DNA of 64,000 nucleotides from Cryptomeria japonica (GCF_030272615.1 NC_081410.1:147244849-147308848); one strand, 5' to 3'; shown: positions 36,029-49,065, counted from the stretch's first letter. Program-made: numbers and translations. The notes: a model not told the origin generated them from the sequence alone.

Positions 36029-37389
36029 TGTAGACACCTAAAAGTTGCACAATGAATTAAGTAAATTTTATTCATTTAATTATCCCTAATTCTTCCAATT
36101 AATTAAATTAAGATTTAATTAATATCCCTATTCTTATAATTGACCTTTTTAATTAAATTAAGATTTAATTAATATCCCCTTCTTCTATCTAAGCCATTTA
36201 ATTAAATCCCCCTCTCTAGTCATTTTAATTAAATTTACATTTAATTAAAAATATCCATTTATCCTCCTTCCCATTTTAATTGAATCTACATTTATTTAAA
36301 TTCCCCTTTACATTTAAATAAATCAAAATTTATTTGTAAATCTCCCCACTTCCAAAATCCTACAAATGCAAGTTGCATCCCTTTTGGCTAAATTAAATCA
36401 TTTTAATTTAACTAAAAAACCTATTTTCCCTCACCCACTCGCAAAATCCTACATATCCCACTTGCCTCCTAATTATCCTTCTAGAACCTATCTAATCCCC
36501 TCACTATCCTAATTAATCCATTTTGTTTCTTCCTAGGTTGCTCACACATGTGTGAGCACATATCCCCCTTCTCCCAAGGTGGGACCACATTGACTTTTCA
36601 CCTTCTCCCCCTTGTGACACTTGTCATAAGGATAAGCTTGCAAATCTGGGACCACATTGATCCTCACCCTCTCCCCCTTGTGACATTTGTCACAAGTCTA
36701 AGCCTTTCAACTTGGGACCACTTTCCTCCTTCAATCTTGACCCTTGATTGGTAATCAATCTTGGGCATCCATTTCTAAGCCATCAACTCTATAAGATGAT
36801 CTCTTGTCTCATATCAAATGGTCCATAATCCCAATCTTGTGCATCAAAATTATAGTCTTTTGTAGGTTATCAAAGGAGCTCTCTTTGTCATCACCAAGCA
36901 TAAACATCATCCTCAAGCATCCATGGCACATAGTTTAGCTTCATTTTAGTTGCATTTTAATCTTCCATCCTAGCTTAATTTCACTTCTTTTATAAGTTTT
37001 GCATTCTCACCTTAGTTTAATTAACTCACATAGCATACTTAGCTTTCAATTTGGAATATACTTTGCATCCTAATCACCTAGCTTGCATCCTTCATCTTCT
37101 TCTTCATCTCTTAGCACTCACTAAAATCCTAGTTGCATCCATTTTGATTTTACTAGCATTTTCATATAACTCATTCTCTAGGTTGTCATCTTGAAGATCA
37201 AGTGTTCTTCCAAGTGAGGGCCACCTTGAATCTTAGAGATCTTTAGATGTAGAGGACAATGAGGCGGTTTTAGAGTTTTTAATCTATTCATGTGTTTTGT
37301 TTTCTAATATCTAATGCAATGCTTCAATGGTGTGTTTGAGATGCTTTTCCCTCTTGAAGGTTGACACCACATTTCTGGCATACAGATGG
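36024..37389 (+). mobile_element. Solo LTR of the Gypsy-A family with perfect TSD
   Basis: The LTR is 36029-37384, 1356 bp, from TGTAGACACC to CTGGCATACA, in plus orientation. It matches the Gypsy-A LTR ends and its opening stretch of alternating AATTAAA. It is flanked by GATGG at 36024-36028 and 37385-37389, a perfect 5-bp TSD. No internal region remains, as expected after recombination between LTRs. It splits the unknown ORF relic. Confidence 0.93.
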
Positions 37390-38543
37390 AATATCTTCCT
37401 ATGGCAATAGAAAACTTGAGATTTGCCTTACGATCTCCAGATTGACACTAATGGATTGATATCATTGGCAAGCCATCTCCATAAGGATGATCTTGACCGA
37501 CGGATACCTTGGGAGCATGAAGGGTTCTCCATCAAAGCATCCAATCTTGATACTGTAAATGTCGGGAATTGTAAGAAAATACAACCATATTCACTCACCA
37601 CCTTCCAAGCTTCATCTGACACTCTTTTGTTTTTAATATCTTTGTCAAATAAGAACATAGAATGAGCAAATAAGGCATCATTGACCGTTGTGCGATGATG
37701 TAAACTCTACTTGAGAGTTAACTGAGTGAAGTACTTGTAAACAGGAACCTGGCTCCTATTGCCTGTGGTAGATAAGCCTGTAAAATTCCTCATCGAGGCA
37801 GCTGCATAGACAATGTAGGAAGTCATATAGAAATTCAAAGTGGTGGTCACCTTGGTCAACTTCTCACATAAAGTATCTACAATATGATAACCCCAATGGA
37901 TCTTCTTCTTATTCTACCTGATAATGTGAATGTATTGATACATTCACTTGTAATAAGTATTTGAAGTCAAGAGGCCTTTTACTCTACTGAGAAGAGTAAT
38001 AAGATCATTGACCTCCTCAATGAAATCATTGTGAGGAAGAGTCTCAAGCCATCTTGAAATTGTAGGCCTAGGTGTTTTTAGCCAATTATCATTTATATTT
38101 CGTCTATACTTATCTAATTTTTTATCAAAATACACCATTGTTGATTGCATTTGAATATTAGTATATTTATCTATAGATGAACACTTGAAGATTGTATCAA
38201 ATAAATCCTCATTAATCTTGATGAGTGTCTTATTTCTATCCACATCCTTCACTAATCTGGTGGCAGGATCATACTTGTTGGTTAGGGCCAACACAAATTT
38301 TGGATTCTGTGCAGACATAGGAAAGGCCACCACCAAATGTATTTCATTGTTGATGGTAGGTTCCATTTTATAAGATACTTGTGGTGCCTTTTCTCTTTTT
38401 AAGAATTCATAAAGATCAATATGGCCAATCTCCGTATCCTTGATATTGTTAATATTGGATGATACGAACGAAGAAGGAAAAATAGGATGAATCTCTTGTT
38501 TCTTGACATTCAATGTTTTTTTACTTGGTGAGGGATTTTTCAT
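37390..38543 (-). pseudogene. Unrecognised long ORF relic, upstream part
   Basis: The start is an ATG at 38543 (MKNPSPSKK), giving an open 199-residue frame to 37944 with FLKREKAPQVSY, VVAFPMSAQNPKFVLAL and RLVKDVDRNKTLIKINEDLFD. After two nearby stops the same frame goes on through WGYHIVDTLCEKLTKVTTTLNFY, YAAASMRNFTGLS and, after a third stop, the 37428-37658 part to the solo LTR. Helix-rich, no signal peptide, no known motif I can name. Its upstream side holds the hairpin array. Confidence 0.6.
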
Positions 38544-38689
38544 TTACAATAGAAGTACTGCAACATGAAAATATCATCATTTGCAATGATTATCTTCCAT
38601 AGGAATCTTCATTTGATAGGATAAAGCCATCGATCAACCACAAATTGACTCAAAAACCACCAGTTTGCAAGTGTGTGATTTGGACCTGC

Positions 38690-39880
38690 AAATTGGACTT
38701 ATAAGTCTGATTTAGACTTAATAAAACTGTAAAATCAACATCAAATGCATTTTGGACTCATAAGTCCAATTTACACTTAGATAAGTTAAAAATCAACATT
38801 AGGTGCATATTGAGGATATAACCCCAATTTACACTTGTTAAATAAATACAATACATGGTGTGAATCAGAGATATAATCCCGATTTACATCTTGGCGAGTA
38901 ACGTAAAATAACTAAGGAGGTGTCAAGTGCGGTTACAAACCCGATCGAAACCAAAAGAAAGAGGGAAAATCAAAAATGGTGGGTGGCGGGTTTGTAACCT
39001 TGCCAACAGCACTAAGTAAAACCTTGGTGTGTGTCGGGGTTACACCCCGCCATGCACCAAGAAATGTTGATTAGCGATGAAAACATAAAAATGATGGTGG
39101 GTCAGGGTTACAACCCCGACCACCACCACAATTAAAGATTGTGGTGGGAGTCAGGTTAGCAACCTTGCCCCACACCACTATCAAAGAAGGAAGGACTCGG
39201 TGGATGGTGAGGCTATGTGCCCACCACACACCACAAAAGAAAATAAATGGTGTGTGATAGACGCACAGTCCCGCAATATACCGCCAATGGTATAGGCATA
39301 ATATGATGTGAGTTAGTTTTGAAACTGATACACTTTGAAGCCGAGGCTTCAGTGTGTGTTAGGTTCAAAATTTAGTTCACAATGATAACTAGGGTTCCAA
39401 AATGATAAGAATTATATCAAAATTTTACATTAACCATATCCATTGAAGTATTCAATGTATATGGTTGGTGTTAAATTTAGCAAAGATAAAATGCGAAACA
39501 AAATAAGAACAAAGGGCAAAAACAATACATACCACAGGTTTGCAAATTCTGGTATTAAAGAAATCAATCTGGAACCCTCTAAAATTCAATAGAAACAATG
39601 AGGAAAACTAGGGCATAAATCAATAAATAAAGGGAGAAAGAAACCCAATACAAATCAAACTCCAAAAACAATAAATGAGAAGTCAAGCTTCATTATGATG
39701 TCAATCGGACTTATAGGTCTGATTTACAATATAATGTCTAAATGGTGTAAATTGGACTTATATGTTTGATTGACACCAAGTTGGTTATCATGGTGTAAAG
39801 TCGGGTTTAAAACCCGCCTTGACACTTAAAACCCAAAAATGGTGCACGATCGAGTTTAAAACCTTACTTGACACCAAAAT
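38690..39880. repeat. Array of about 13 diverged short hairpins (imperfect palindromes)
   Basis: Units of 18-36 bases with stems and a conserved TTAYA or TTTAAA loop are at about 38693, 38752, 38810, 38864, 38926, 38984, 39033, 39096, 39146, 39703, 39744, 39791 and 39841. Examples are TTGGACTCATAAGTCCAA and TCGGGGTTACACCCCG. The longest extend to GGTGT...ACACC outer stems. The stem bases differ between units while pairing is largely kept. An unrelated hairpin (CACTTTGAAGCC/GGCTTCAGTG) is at 39330-39356. It lies in the leader of the unknown ORF. Confidence 0.8.
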
Positions 39881-39899
39881 AGGGAATTTAACTTTAAAG

Positions 39900-40740
39900 T
39901 TAAAATTTGAAATTTTTAACCCAAAGGATGGAAATACCAACTTCGGATATCAAGTATTCAAACACAAATGAGACGAAAAAATACCTCATTACTCGACTTA
40001 AGAGAAAAGAGGATGAATTTGAGAAAAATTCGTAGGGATTATCATGTTTTCATGCAAAACAAAAATAAGGACAACATCACCATAGAAATTGAAATATATA
40101 ATTTTAATAGTTGGTGAGATTCGCCCATTTTTATTCTACCATGCCAAAATCCCACTTCAATTCACCAAAATTTAAGATCAAATTTTAATATGCTCCGCAG
40201 AATTCACTAGATATGGATTGGTATAAATAAAATCAAAAGTCAATACTTTCTTAACACATTTTCTTTTGTTTTGATTTCTTAATATTTGATTAAGATCATA
40301 GACAATTTGCTACTGCGGGCATTGTTGTATAACAAACTTTAACAAAACCTATGTGGCAATTTCTTTTATAATATAATAAGATAATTTATCCTTAAAAAAA
40401 TCAAATTTTATTTCATTGTTACAAATTATTTAGTAGGGAGACATTTAGTGCCTAAGGAATCGGGATCCAAGGATCTATATTCTTAGATTCTATCAATTTG
40501 TTTCTATTTCTTGTGGTCTCTATTTCTTGAGAGATGTTGAGCGACAAGACTCCAGAAAGTGTTGAAGGGAGGCCATTGAAACACAAAAAATAGAAATATA
40601 ATGTTTTTGATTAAGGAAAAACAGGTTTTAAGGGACCTGAAACCCACTTGCATATCATAAAGAAAAGCATTAGAGAAGCAAGAAAGGACAGAACGAAGAA
40701 ATAGAAATATAATGTTATACTTTGGTAATGCTATTATTGG
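39900..40740. other. AT-rich stretch without recognised content
   Basis: No coding region, LTR end or terminal repeat could be supported here. It may hold the outer end of the element carrying the unknown ORF. Confidence 0.4.
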
Positions 40741-40741
40741 C

Positions 40742-41077
40742 AGTCCATCAAACAAAGGTACAACATCACTACTTGCATAAAAAAATATTGAAGAAGGGCA
40801 AACCTCTAGGAAAGATCAAAATGAATTAATTGAATTAGATGTCAATGTCCTAGATAATGTTTGAATGAATATGGATACCTAGAGTAGTTGGAATAAGTCA
40901 ATTGAGGTTTATGATAATGCCACTGATGAGAATGATGGAGATGATGTTGTCAAGAAAGATGTAGATGATGTTGATGGAAGTACACGAAAGGGGAAAAGAA
41001 AATCAAAATCAAAATTGGGGTGCAAGTGAGAAATGGTAATGAGTTTTAAGTTGGATTGGGTGTTAAGGTACCCATTC
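40742..41077 (+). pseudogene. hAT-like transposase relic, N-terminal fragment (tentative)
   Basis: A plus-strand frame holds an acidic stretch (DENDGDDVVKKDVDD) followed by a basic KGKRKSKSK stretch and FKLDWVLRYPF, up to the giant solo LTR. After that LTR the same frame continues (IEELPNPNKDDM) to a stop at 45702. This is the layout expected before the zinc-finger part of a hAT or ZNF862-like protein whose core lies at 52390-53395. The link is inferred from order and frame, not from a strong motif. Confidence 0.35.
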
Positions 41078-41293
41078 TGTAGTGCCCCTACCCTAGTCAG
41101 CTTTGTAAAGACCGTTTTGACCTTGGTTGACTTTTTATGTGGCATTCTTGAATGGTTGATTTACCATGATGTAATGTTGTAGTTAGATATTATGATTATT
41201 GTGCGTACCTATCAATGTGCTTTCGCATCGATTCTTATGTAAGTTTAATTGTTCTCCTGATCTTCTTGTTATTAATCTCGAGCTAACACCTTC

Positions 41294-41640
<347 letters not shown>

Positions 41641-43099
41641 GCTTGTGTGACTCCTGGTTGCAGGAGATTGCAGGTACAGTACCGCCTAGGTGCAAGGTTT
41701 GTCTTCACCTAGAATCGCAGGGTAGAGTATACCTCTTTCGTCCTTAGAATTTGGATTAGGTGGTTGTAAAACCCTCATTTTACTCATTTTACCCTAGTCA
41801 TGCTCAAGTGAGCGTCGTCTGTGGTCCATCAGTTTTCCTTTTCGTTTGGGTTTGCGGGTCATGTATTTGGTTGGCTTTCTTAGGTTGCGTGCTTTGCGTG
41901 TGGTAAAATTGAGTATTTCATCCTAAGTATTTAATTTGATTTAAGGTGTTCATTTACGCATTAGTAATTGAGGAATTAAAATAAATAGGTTTCTTTTGTG
42001 ATTAATCATTAATTAAAAAGATCGCTCTATTTATGTTTGTAGCAAGTTTAATTTAATGGTTAATTTTAAATCATGAACTTATTTAGTTTAAGCATTTTGA
42101 AAGGGAAGATTTAAATTTATTCGAAATAGAAATAATTTAATCTCTTTTGCTTTTCGAAATAGAAAGGTTAATTTTAATTATTTAAGAAAATCAATTTTAA
42201 TTAGAAAAGCAAGTTTAATTTATATATATTTGATATAGTGTGAAGGATTGATTTTGGGATTTTATTTTAATTAAAAATATTTTACCCTCACTAATATTGT
42301 GAAATATAAATGTTAGCTTTGCTAATATTGAGAAAATTAAAATTAAATGAGGGAGAGAAGCATTTTGATTTAAATTTAGAAAAGCAAGTTTAGAATATTG
42401 AATAGTAAACTCAAAAATAGGGGATTAGGTCAAGGATTCTTCCATTTACCCTAGGGTTTGAAAATATTTTTGAGGGATTATTTTTGGAGAGCATTTTTTT
42501 GAAAATATTTTTGGAGAAGGATTTTTGGAGGAGATTTGGGCATTTTGGGAAGGAAGGATTTCTTGAGTTGCAGGTTGGGCTCTTCATCAGATCTTGCCAG
42601 GAATGCGAAATGAGGTAGGATTCGAATGCATCTCTTTGATTTCTTGTGTTATTGGGTTTGTCTTTCAAAAAAAACAAATATTGGGAAATGGTTGTTCTGG
42701 ATGATTCTTGCTTAAAATCTCCATGAATGTTCATAAATTTAAGTTTTAGTTTTGGGAATATTGGTTGCTTTTGGGTCAAGATTGGTTAAATGGAGTAGAT
42801 AAATGGTTGTAAATCCATCTTAGTTTGCCAAATATGGTTTTGGTGGTTGAGAAAATTTGCTTATTTGAAAGTTGTTCAACAAAGATTGTATATTTAGAAA
42901 ACCATGATCTTGCTGAAAAATTCTCAATATTTGTTGCTCTTGATCATTTTGGAAATTAAATTTCGTTTTAGTCTCTGTATGAGACTATGGGTTTTGGAAA
43001 TCTGGGGTTTTATTTATTGTTATTGTTTCCTTGGTTTTAAAAAAATCAATAAATTAAAAAATGAAGTTTATTTTTTAAATCCGTTTGAACAGATTAGGG

Positions 43100-43290
43100 T
43101 TGGAGGGCAGGGAAGCCGAGGGCTCTACCCGTGCCCTCCTCCCCACAGGTTCGACAGGGCTGCGACCACAAGTAGTCGCAGGAGGCCCTGCAGCCACAGT
43201 GGCCGCAAGGACCTACGTCCACAGTGGTGGCTGCGGGGGGCTGTGGTGGCTTCCATCTCTCCTGTGATGGGAGGTGGGCCCCGCAATTGT
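43100..43290. other. GC-rich patch inside the giant LTR
   Basis: About 190 bases rich in GGC, CCACAGTGG and GCGGGGGG, in an otherwise very AT-rich LTR. It contains inverted CCACAGTGG motifs. No gene is seen. Confidence 0.6.
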
Positions 43291-44879
43291 TTCCCCCACT
43301 TTTTTTTAAGTTTTTTTTAAATTAAAAAAAGGAAACTTATTTTATTAAAAGTTGGTTTTAATAGTTTATTAATTATTATTAATATATGTTTTATTAATGA
43401 AGATTAAAAATATATATTAATTAATATTTAATTTGAAATCTGTGTATTATGAAATTATTATTAATATATATTTTATTAATGGAGATTAATATATATATAT
43501 ATATTAATATTTAATTTGAAATTATGTATTATTAAATTATTAATTGTTTATATTTTATTATTCAGGGATTAATAAATATATAATAATTAATATTTAATTT
43601 GGGTATCTGTTTTAATGAGGAAGTATCCTTTGGAAATAGATAGAATATTATTTTAATTGGAAATGTTTGAAATAAAATATATTTATTATTTGGTAATTTT
43701 TAAATAATATATTATTCAGGAATATATCATCTTCGATTTGAATGATATAGGTCATCTGGGAACTTTAGAAATGGAATACTAAATTATATGGGTAATTGAA
43801 AAATGAAATATTTATCATTGGATATTTTGAAAATTTAAATGATATGCTATTAGAATTATTGGAAATTTAATAATGTATCGATTGGAAAATTGGTAAGTTA
43901 ATGATATTTTCATTTAGTAAAATAAATGGTTTAGTTATATCTTTCCTCTGTATTGAGAGATAGGCAAATGGTAATATTGCAATTGTGGTATTGTATTCAC
44001 CTTGTAAGGGTGATTTTTCTGTTAATGCATTTTTGAAATCTTAGATCATTTAGAAAACTTCACCGACTTTTATTGTTTAAACCAATAGGAAAGAAGATTG
44101 TCCTTTCCCAGTTATTGCCTATGCAAGTTTAATTTTTGTATTCTCTTCTGCTTAAAGTAATGGCAAGGCCTTGATATGTTTGTTTGGACCCTGTCGTTTG
44201 GTTGATTTGGGGTACCTATTTCTGTCCTCGGTCTCGAGTTTGGTTATTGCCTTGCGATGGTGTTATAACTGGTATTGTCCTTTATGCAGGTGTCAAGTGT
44301 TGAATTGTGGTTGACCATAGCTGGTCAGGTCTCTAGTTAGAGTATCGTCGGGCAATGGACCTTTGCATTTTCTTTTATTATGTTCAATTGGATCCTTTCC
44401 TATTCAGGGATCATTTATGTATTTATTGACCGATGTGATCGTTGTATATTGGTTATGTTCGCCTTGATGGTGGGATTGTAAATGATGTGAACCTTATGTA
44501 TCCTTAACTTATTTAAATGATCAGAGGGGTCTTGTAGTTGAGTAGAACCAGAGATGTAGCCCTTTAGGGGTGAACTCTGATATCAAATTGGTGTTATGTG
44601 ATGCTTTTGTTCTTATGTTTCATGTTTAGTGTTAGCATGTTTGGATGGCATTTTGGTAGATTGTATAAGTGGATTAAGTGAGATGTATCGTAAATGCATG
44701 TATGCAGTCGTCTCTTAATGCGGTAATGTGGATCATGAAAGAGTGTAGTTTTTTATTAGCAGAATGTATTCTGTTATTGTTAATGAAAATAAGTATGCAT
44801 GAAAAGATCTCACTAGTTATGATGAAATTATAGTGCGTTTTCGAACAAGATGCATGGCATGTGTTTAATGTAAAATTGA

Positions 44880-45400
44880 ACGTAATGAATGGTTAAAAAT
44901 TATTGGATGAACTCGTAATGTTACCTAAATTGTAACTATAATGGATGAACTCATTTTACTATCTGCATTTTAACCTTAATAATGAACTTCATCATATTAG
45001 CTATATTTTAACTATAATGGATGAACTCATTTGGTTATCTGCATTTTAACCTTAATAAATGAACTTCATCATATTAGCTATATTTTAATTATAATGGATG
45101 AACTCATTTGGTTATCTACATTTTAACCTTAATAAATGAACTTCATCATACTAGCTATATTTTAACTATAATGGATGAACTCATTTGATTATCTACATTT
45201 TAACCTTAATAAATGAACTTCGTCATAATTTCTATATTTTAACTAAAATGGATTAACTCATCAAGTTAACTATATTTTAACCTTAATGGGTGAATTCATA
45301 TGTTATCTATGTCTTAACTTTAATGGGTAAATTTCCTCATGTTAGACTCATCTTTAACCATAATGGACGAATGCATCCCATTATCTATAATGTTAATTTA
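44880..45400. repeat. 40-bp tandem repeat with 80-bp higher-order unit
   Basis: Two alternating monomers, one with ATGGATGAACTCATTTGG and one with AAATGAACTTCATCATATTA, each followed by a TTTTAAC stretch, make about six dimers. The last copies are more diverged. Confidence 0.9.
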
Positions 45401-46403
45401 CTAAACAAATTATATCCTTGTTTAAAGTAATAACATGAAATTAAGTTAACCTGCTTTACTAGGTCAGATGTCGTGAGTTGAGTTAGATGTTAAGTTGCGT
45501 AATCACACTGGGAAACTCCTTAGGTATTGTTTAGTCTTCTATTAGTTGAACCTTTGATAACTCATTTTATTTTAATGTTGTGTTTAACTTTTTAAAAAAA
45601 TTGCACTCCATTTGTGTGTTTTAGCTTTATCCCTTCGGGGTTTCCTGGCGGGGCATTACACATTCATTGAAGAATTGCCAAATCCAAACAAAGATGATAT
45701 GTAGTTAGAAACTAAAAAAGGTACAAGAATTTGCAACTAAAACTAGACACCATAGAAAAGAATATATGTAAAGTGTATATGAAAAACAACATAGATTGAA
45801 AAGAATGATCTATGATTAGAATGAAAACAAAGGAAGAATGTAAACATGTTAAGTATGAAGAAGTCTATAAAGAGCATATGCAAAGAGAGGAGAGGAATGT
45901 TAAAATTCGAGGTTCGATTGATGCTCAATTTAAACATCTCATGACATAAACATTTTGTTGGCAAGAGATACTATTCTAGTGAAGATTGGTGCATGTTAGA
46001 TGTTAAGGGGTTGTCATTGATGGCAACTCAATTTGTAGTTCACATCCAGTGTACATAGATTTAGTTGACGGGAAGTCATTTTTTTCATAGGCATAAGTCT
46101 TGAAAGTGGAACACAATAATTGGTAGAGCATGAGATCGTGTGCACATCTTGACATTGGTGTTGTAATTTTGGTTGCAATGATCAAGGTAGTTGATTTAAG
46201 GTTCGAGACAGATTATCTCGTGATCCTGATATACGGTGTTCAATTGTGTGCAACTTTAGAGATCTGGTATCAGGTAATTTAGTTATAACAAAGTTATCTT
46301 TGTGTAATGTGTGTTACGGATTTGATGGATTGATTTCGGTGATCAATTTCGTGTTTGAAGTGATTGGGCTGACTTATGGGAAGCATATGATCATCTTGTT
46401 TTG

Positions 46404-47274
46404 TGTTGGGAAAATGGTGTCTCAACCTTGCATTTACATGAGGTTATTATTTATAGTAAGTTTTCATTTGAGCATAAAATAGTGCAAAATTCTCTCTGAA
46501 GCTTTTGGTTGGCTAGATAAGCATTCTGATAAAGTTACGTCACAAGATCATAGCTAGTTTTGAAGATATTAAATTTTCCCTTTTGGGGGGGTCCAATGAA
46601 AGGTTTAAATTTGATTTTGAGGACTTTAGAGGCCTCTAAATGCCCTAAAAAGTGGTTGTAAACAGAATAGTGATTTACAAGGCAATAGAGCACTTCGCGA
46701 TCTTTCTGGTGCTTCAAACGGTTCGTCAATAGGACACACAGTTCTCAAGTTATGGCCTCTAAAAGTTTGTACTCCTGAAATAAGAAATATAAAATACATT
46801 GGACACATAAATGAGCTGTAAAAAGGGAGGGACGTGTCATAGGGAATCCAGAAGGGAGATAAGGTCGGCTACACCTTATTGGGTGGTTTTAGCACATGGT
46901 TTTGTAATATCGTTTAACGATTTACTATATTGTATCTCCTATATATGAGGTGCATGAGATAGAGGTTGGGTGTAAGATTCTTATAGCTATTGAGTTACCT
47001 TTGAATCTCTGATTAGTGGTACTCCTATGAAGAGCTTTCTCTGCAAGTATATTGTAATATGTTTTGATTGTTGAATAATATATTGGGTGGCTTTTGGAGA
47101 GTGGGGTTTTTCTCTCGAAAGGGTTTTCGCTGTGTAAATCACTGTGTTATGGTTTGAATGTTATTATATCTATTTATGTTTACGGTAACTATTGTAACAA
47201 TCTGTAAAAAAAATTGAATTACCCTCCTCTCAAGTTTAGTGTAGGAAGTTGTTATGCTACTTAACTTCCTTACA
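46404..47274 (+). repeat. Copia-B 5' LTR
   Basis: 871 bp, same length as the 3' LTR. A TATA-like CTCCTATATATGAGG lies at about 46937, placing initiation near 46970. Confidence 0.94.
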
Positions 47275-47397
47275 AGTGGTATCAGAGCTTGATCACCTTT
47301 GGTTTCAGTTGTGGGTTGTTGGGTTTTTTGAACTAATCCAGATTTGAGTGGAGCTTTTGCAGAAGACACTTTTTGATCTTGTTGCAATAATTTTCAA

Positions 47398-48182
47398 ATG
47401 CAATGTTCGTCAGGGAAAATAGAGGTGGAGAAATTTAATGGAATAAATTTTGAGATGTGGAAGCTGAAGATTGAAGATCTGCTAATAGATTGAGATCTAT
47501 GGGATGCTATTGATGTGAATGTCCAAAGGCTTTCAGATCCTACTGCGACGAATCAATATGATGTTATGGACTGAAAAGTCAAGGGTCTAATCAGACTGTG
47601 CCTGGAAGACTCTGTTTTGATCAATGTCCATGAAGAAAACATTGTAAAGAAGTTATGGACTAAGCTTGGTGAAATGTATCAAACGAAATTTTTATTAAAT
47701 CAGATTTTCTTGAGGAAGAAATTGTATTCCTTGAAGATGGAAGAGGGTGGATGAATTGCAGACCACCTGGAAGCATTCAATATGTTGGTGGCTCAAATAG
47801 TATATGTTGGTGTTAAGATGAATGAAGAAGAGAAATGTCAGATCTTGCTTTGTTCTTTGCCTGATCCATGAGAATCTGTTGTTATGGCTATCAGTAGTAC
47901 TTCTGGTTTTTTTAAGTCTGAAGATGTGGTGGGTGCCCTACTTGGTGAAGAGATGTGAAGGAAGGTATCCCAAAGTTTGAAGGAAGCCCTAAATTTTGTG
48001 GAAGACCTAAGGAGAAAGGAAAGAAGAATGAGAAGCGCGATAAGTTCAAATCGAGAGGGAAATTGAAATCTCCTGGAAAGTCCAAAGTCATTTGTTGGAA
48101 TTGCGGTAAACCGGGTCATATCCATACGGATTGCAGAGAAGAAAAGAAGAAGAAAAAGAAGAAGATTGATTCTAATTCTTAG
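47398..48182 (+). pseudogene. Copia-B gag
   Basis: From the ATG at 47398 the frame has KFNGINFEMWKLKIEDLL, the copia gag opening, then stops at 47494 and later. A frame change near 47950 leads into a Lys-rich part and CWNCGKPGHIHTDC, an intact zinc knuckle at about 48097-48138. Confidence 0.9.
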
Positions 48183-48239
48183 TCTGAGAAGGAAGATGGT
48201 GATGCATTTATTGCAGCTTTGGCAACTCATGTAGGTAAT

Positions 48240-48730
48240 GATGTCTGGTTAATTGACTCAGGTGCATCTTTTCATATGACTATCAATAGAGATTTGTTTT
48301 CTAAATATAAAGAATTTAATGGAGGTAAGGTGTACTTGGGTGATGATTCACATTTAGACATTGTTGGTTGAGGTAAAGTTAGAATCAGGTTTTCTGATGG
48401 TAGAATAAAAAGGATTAATGATGTGTTGCATATCCCTAGATTAAAATGAAATTTGTTATATGTGAGCAAATTGATAGATGAGGGTGTGCAGGTAGTCTTT
48501 TCTAAAGCAGGATGTAAGATGATTAAGGGTGCTATGGTAATTGCTAGAGGTGTCAATTTTGGCACTTTGTATAAGCTAGATGCATACACTGTTGAGTGTA
48601 ATAGGACTTCTTTAAAAATTAAATCTTTGGAAGATTTGAGGGTTTCACCTTTAGCAGATGGAAATGGTTTTTGGGTACCTAAGGGTTCTCTTTCTTTTGA
48701 AGCAAATTTACCTGTAGAGAAGACTATGTT
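48240..48730 (+). pseudogene. Copia-B protease and pre-integrase domain
   Basis: WLIDSGASFHMT is the protease active site, followed by VLHIPRL..NLLYVSKL and, at the end, the LPVEKTML block that normally precedes the HxxxH zinc part of integrase. Two in-frame stops are present. The integrase core should begin here but is absent. Confidence 0.9.
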
Positions 48731-48734
48731 ATGT

Positions 48735-49065
48735 GCATGTGCCAAAGGAGAAGTGAACAAAGTTGGAGAACAAGATTGTGAAATGTATCTTCATCGGATA
48801 TAGTTATGGTGTGAAAGGATGCAAGCTTTGGGACCCTGTTGCACAAAAGATAATTCATAGTAGAAGTGTTATTTTTAGAGAAATTAAGTCTCCATATGTT
48901 ACATTGCAGCCAGAACAAACTAAAAAAGAAGATATGATTCAATTTCCTTCTACACCTGAAAGATTTGAATCAAGACCTCTAGATAGGCAAGAAGTTGAGG
49001 AGAGCTCATCTAGCTCTGAATCTTCAGAAGAGGAGGAAGAACCTCCAACTCAGCTTGTTTGAAGG
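48735..49065 (+). pseudogene. Copia-B integrase C-terminal remnant
   Basis: Directly after the pre-integrase part the sequence codes for KIVKCIFIGYSYGVKGCKLWDP, the C-terminal integrase block, then an acidic Ser/Glu-rich linker. The whole catalytic core is missing, a loss of about 0.9 kb compared with a standard copia pol. Confidence 0.88.

Noticed and set aside
43085-43320. Gly/Ala/Arg-rich frames in the GC-rich patch
   Set aside because: The open frames follow from local GC content within a solo LTR; no motif or start context supports a gene.
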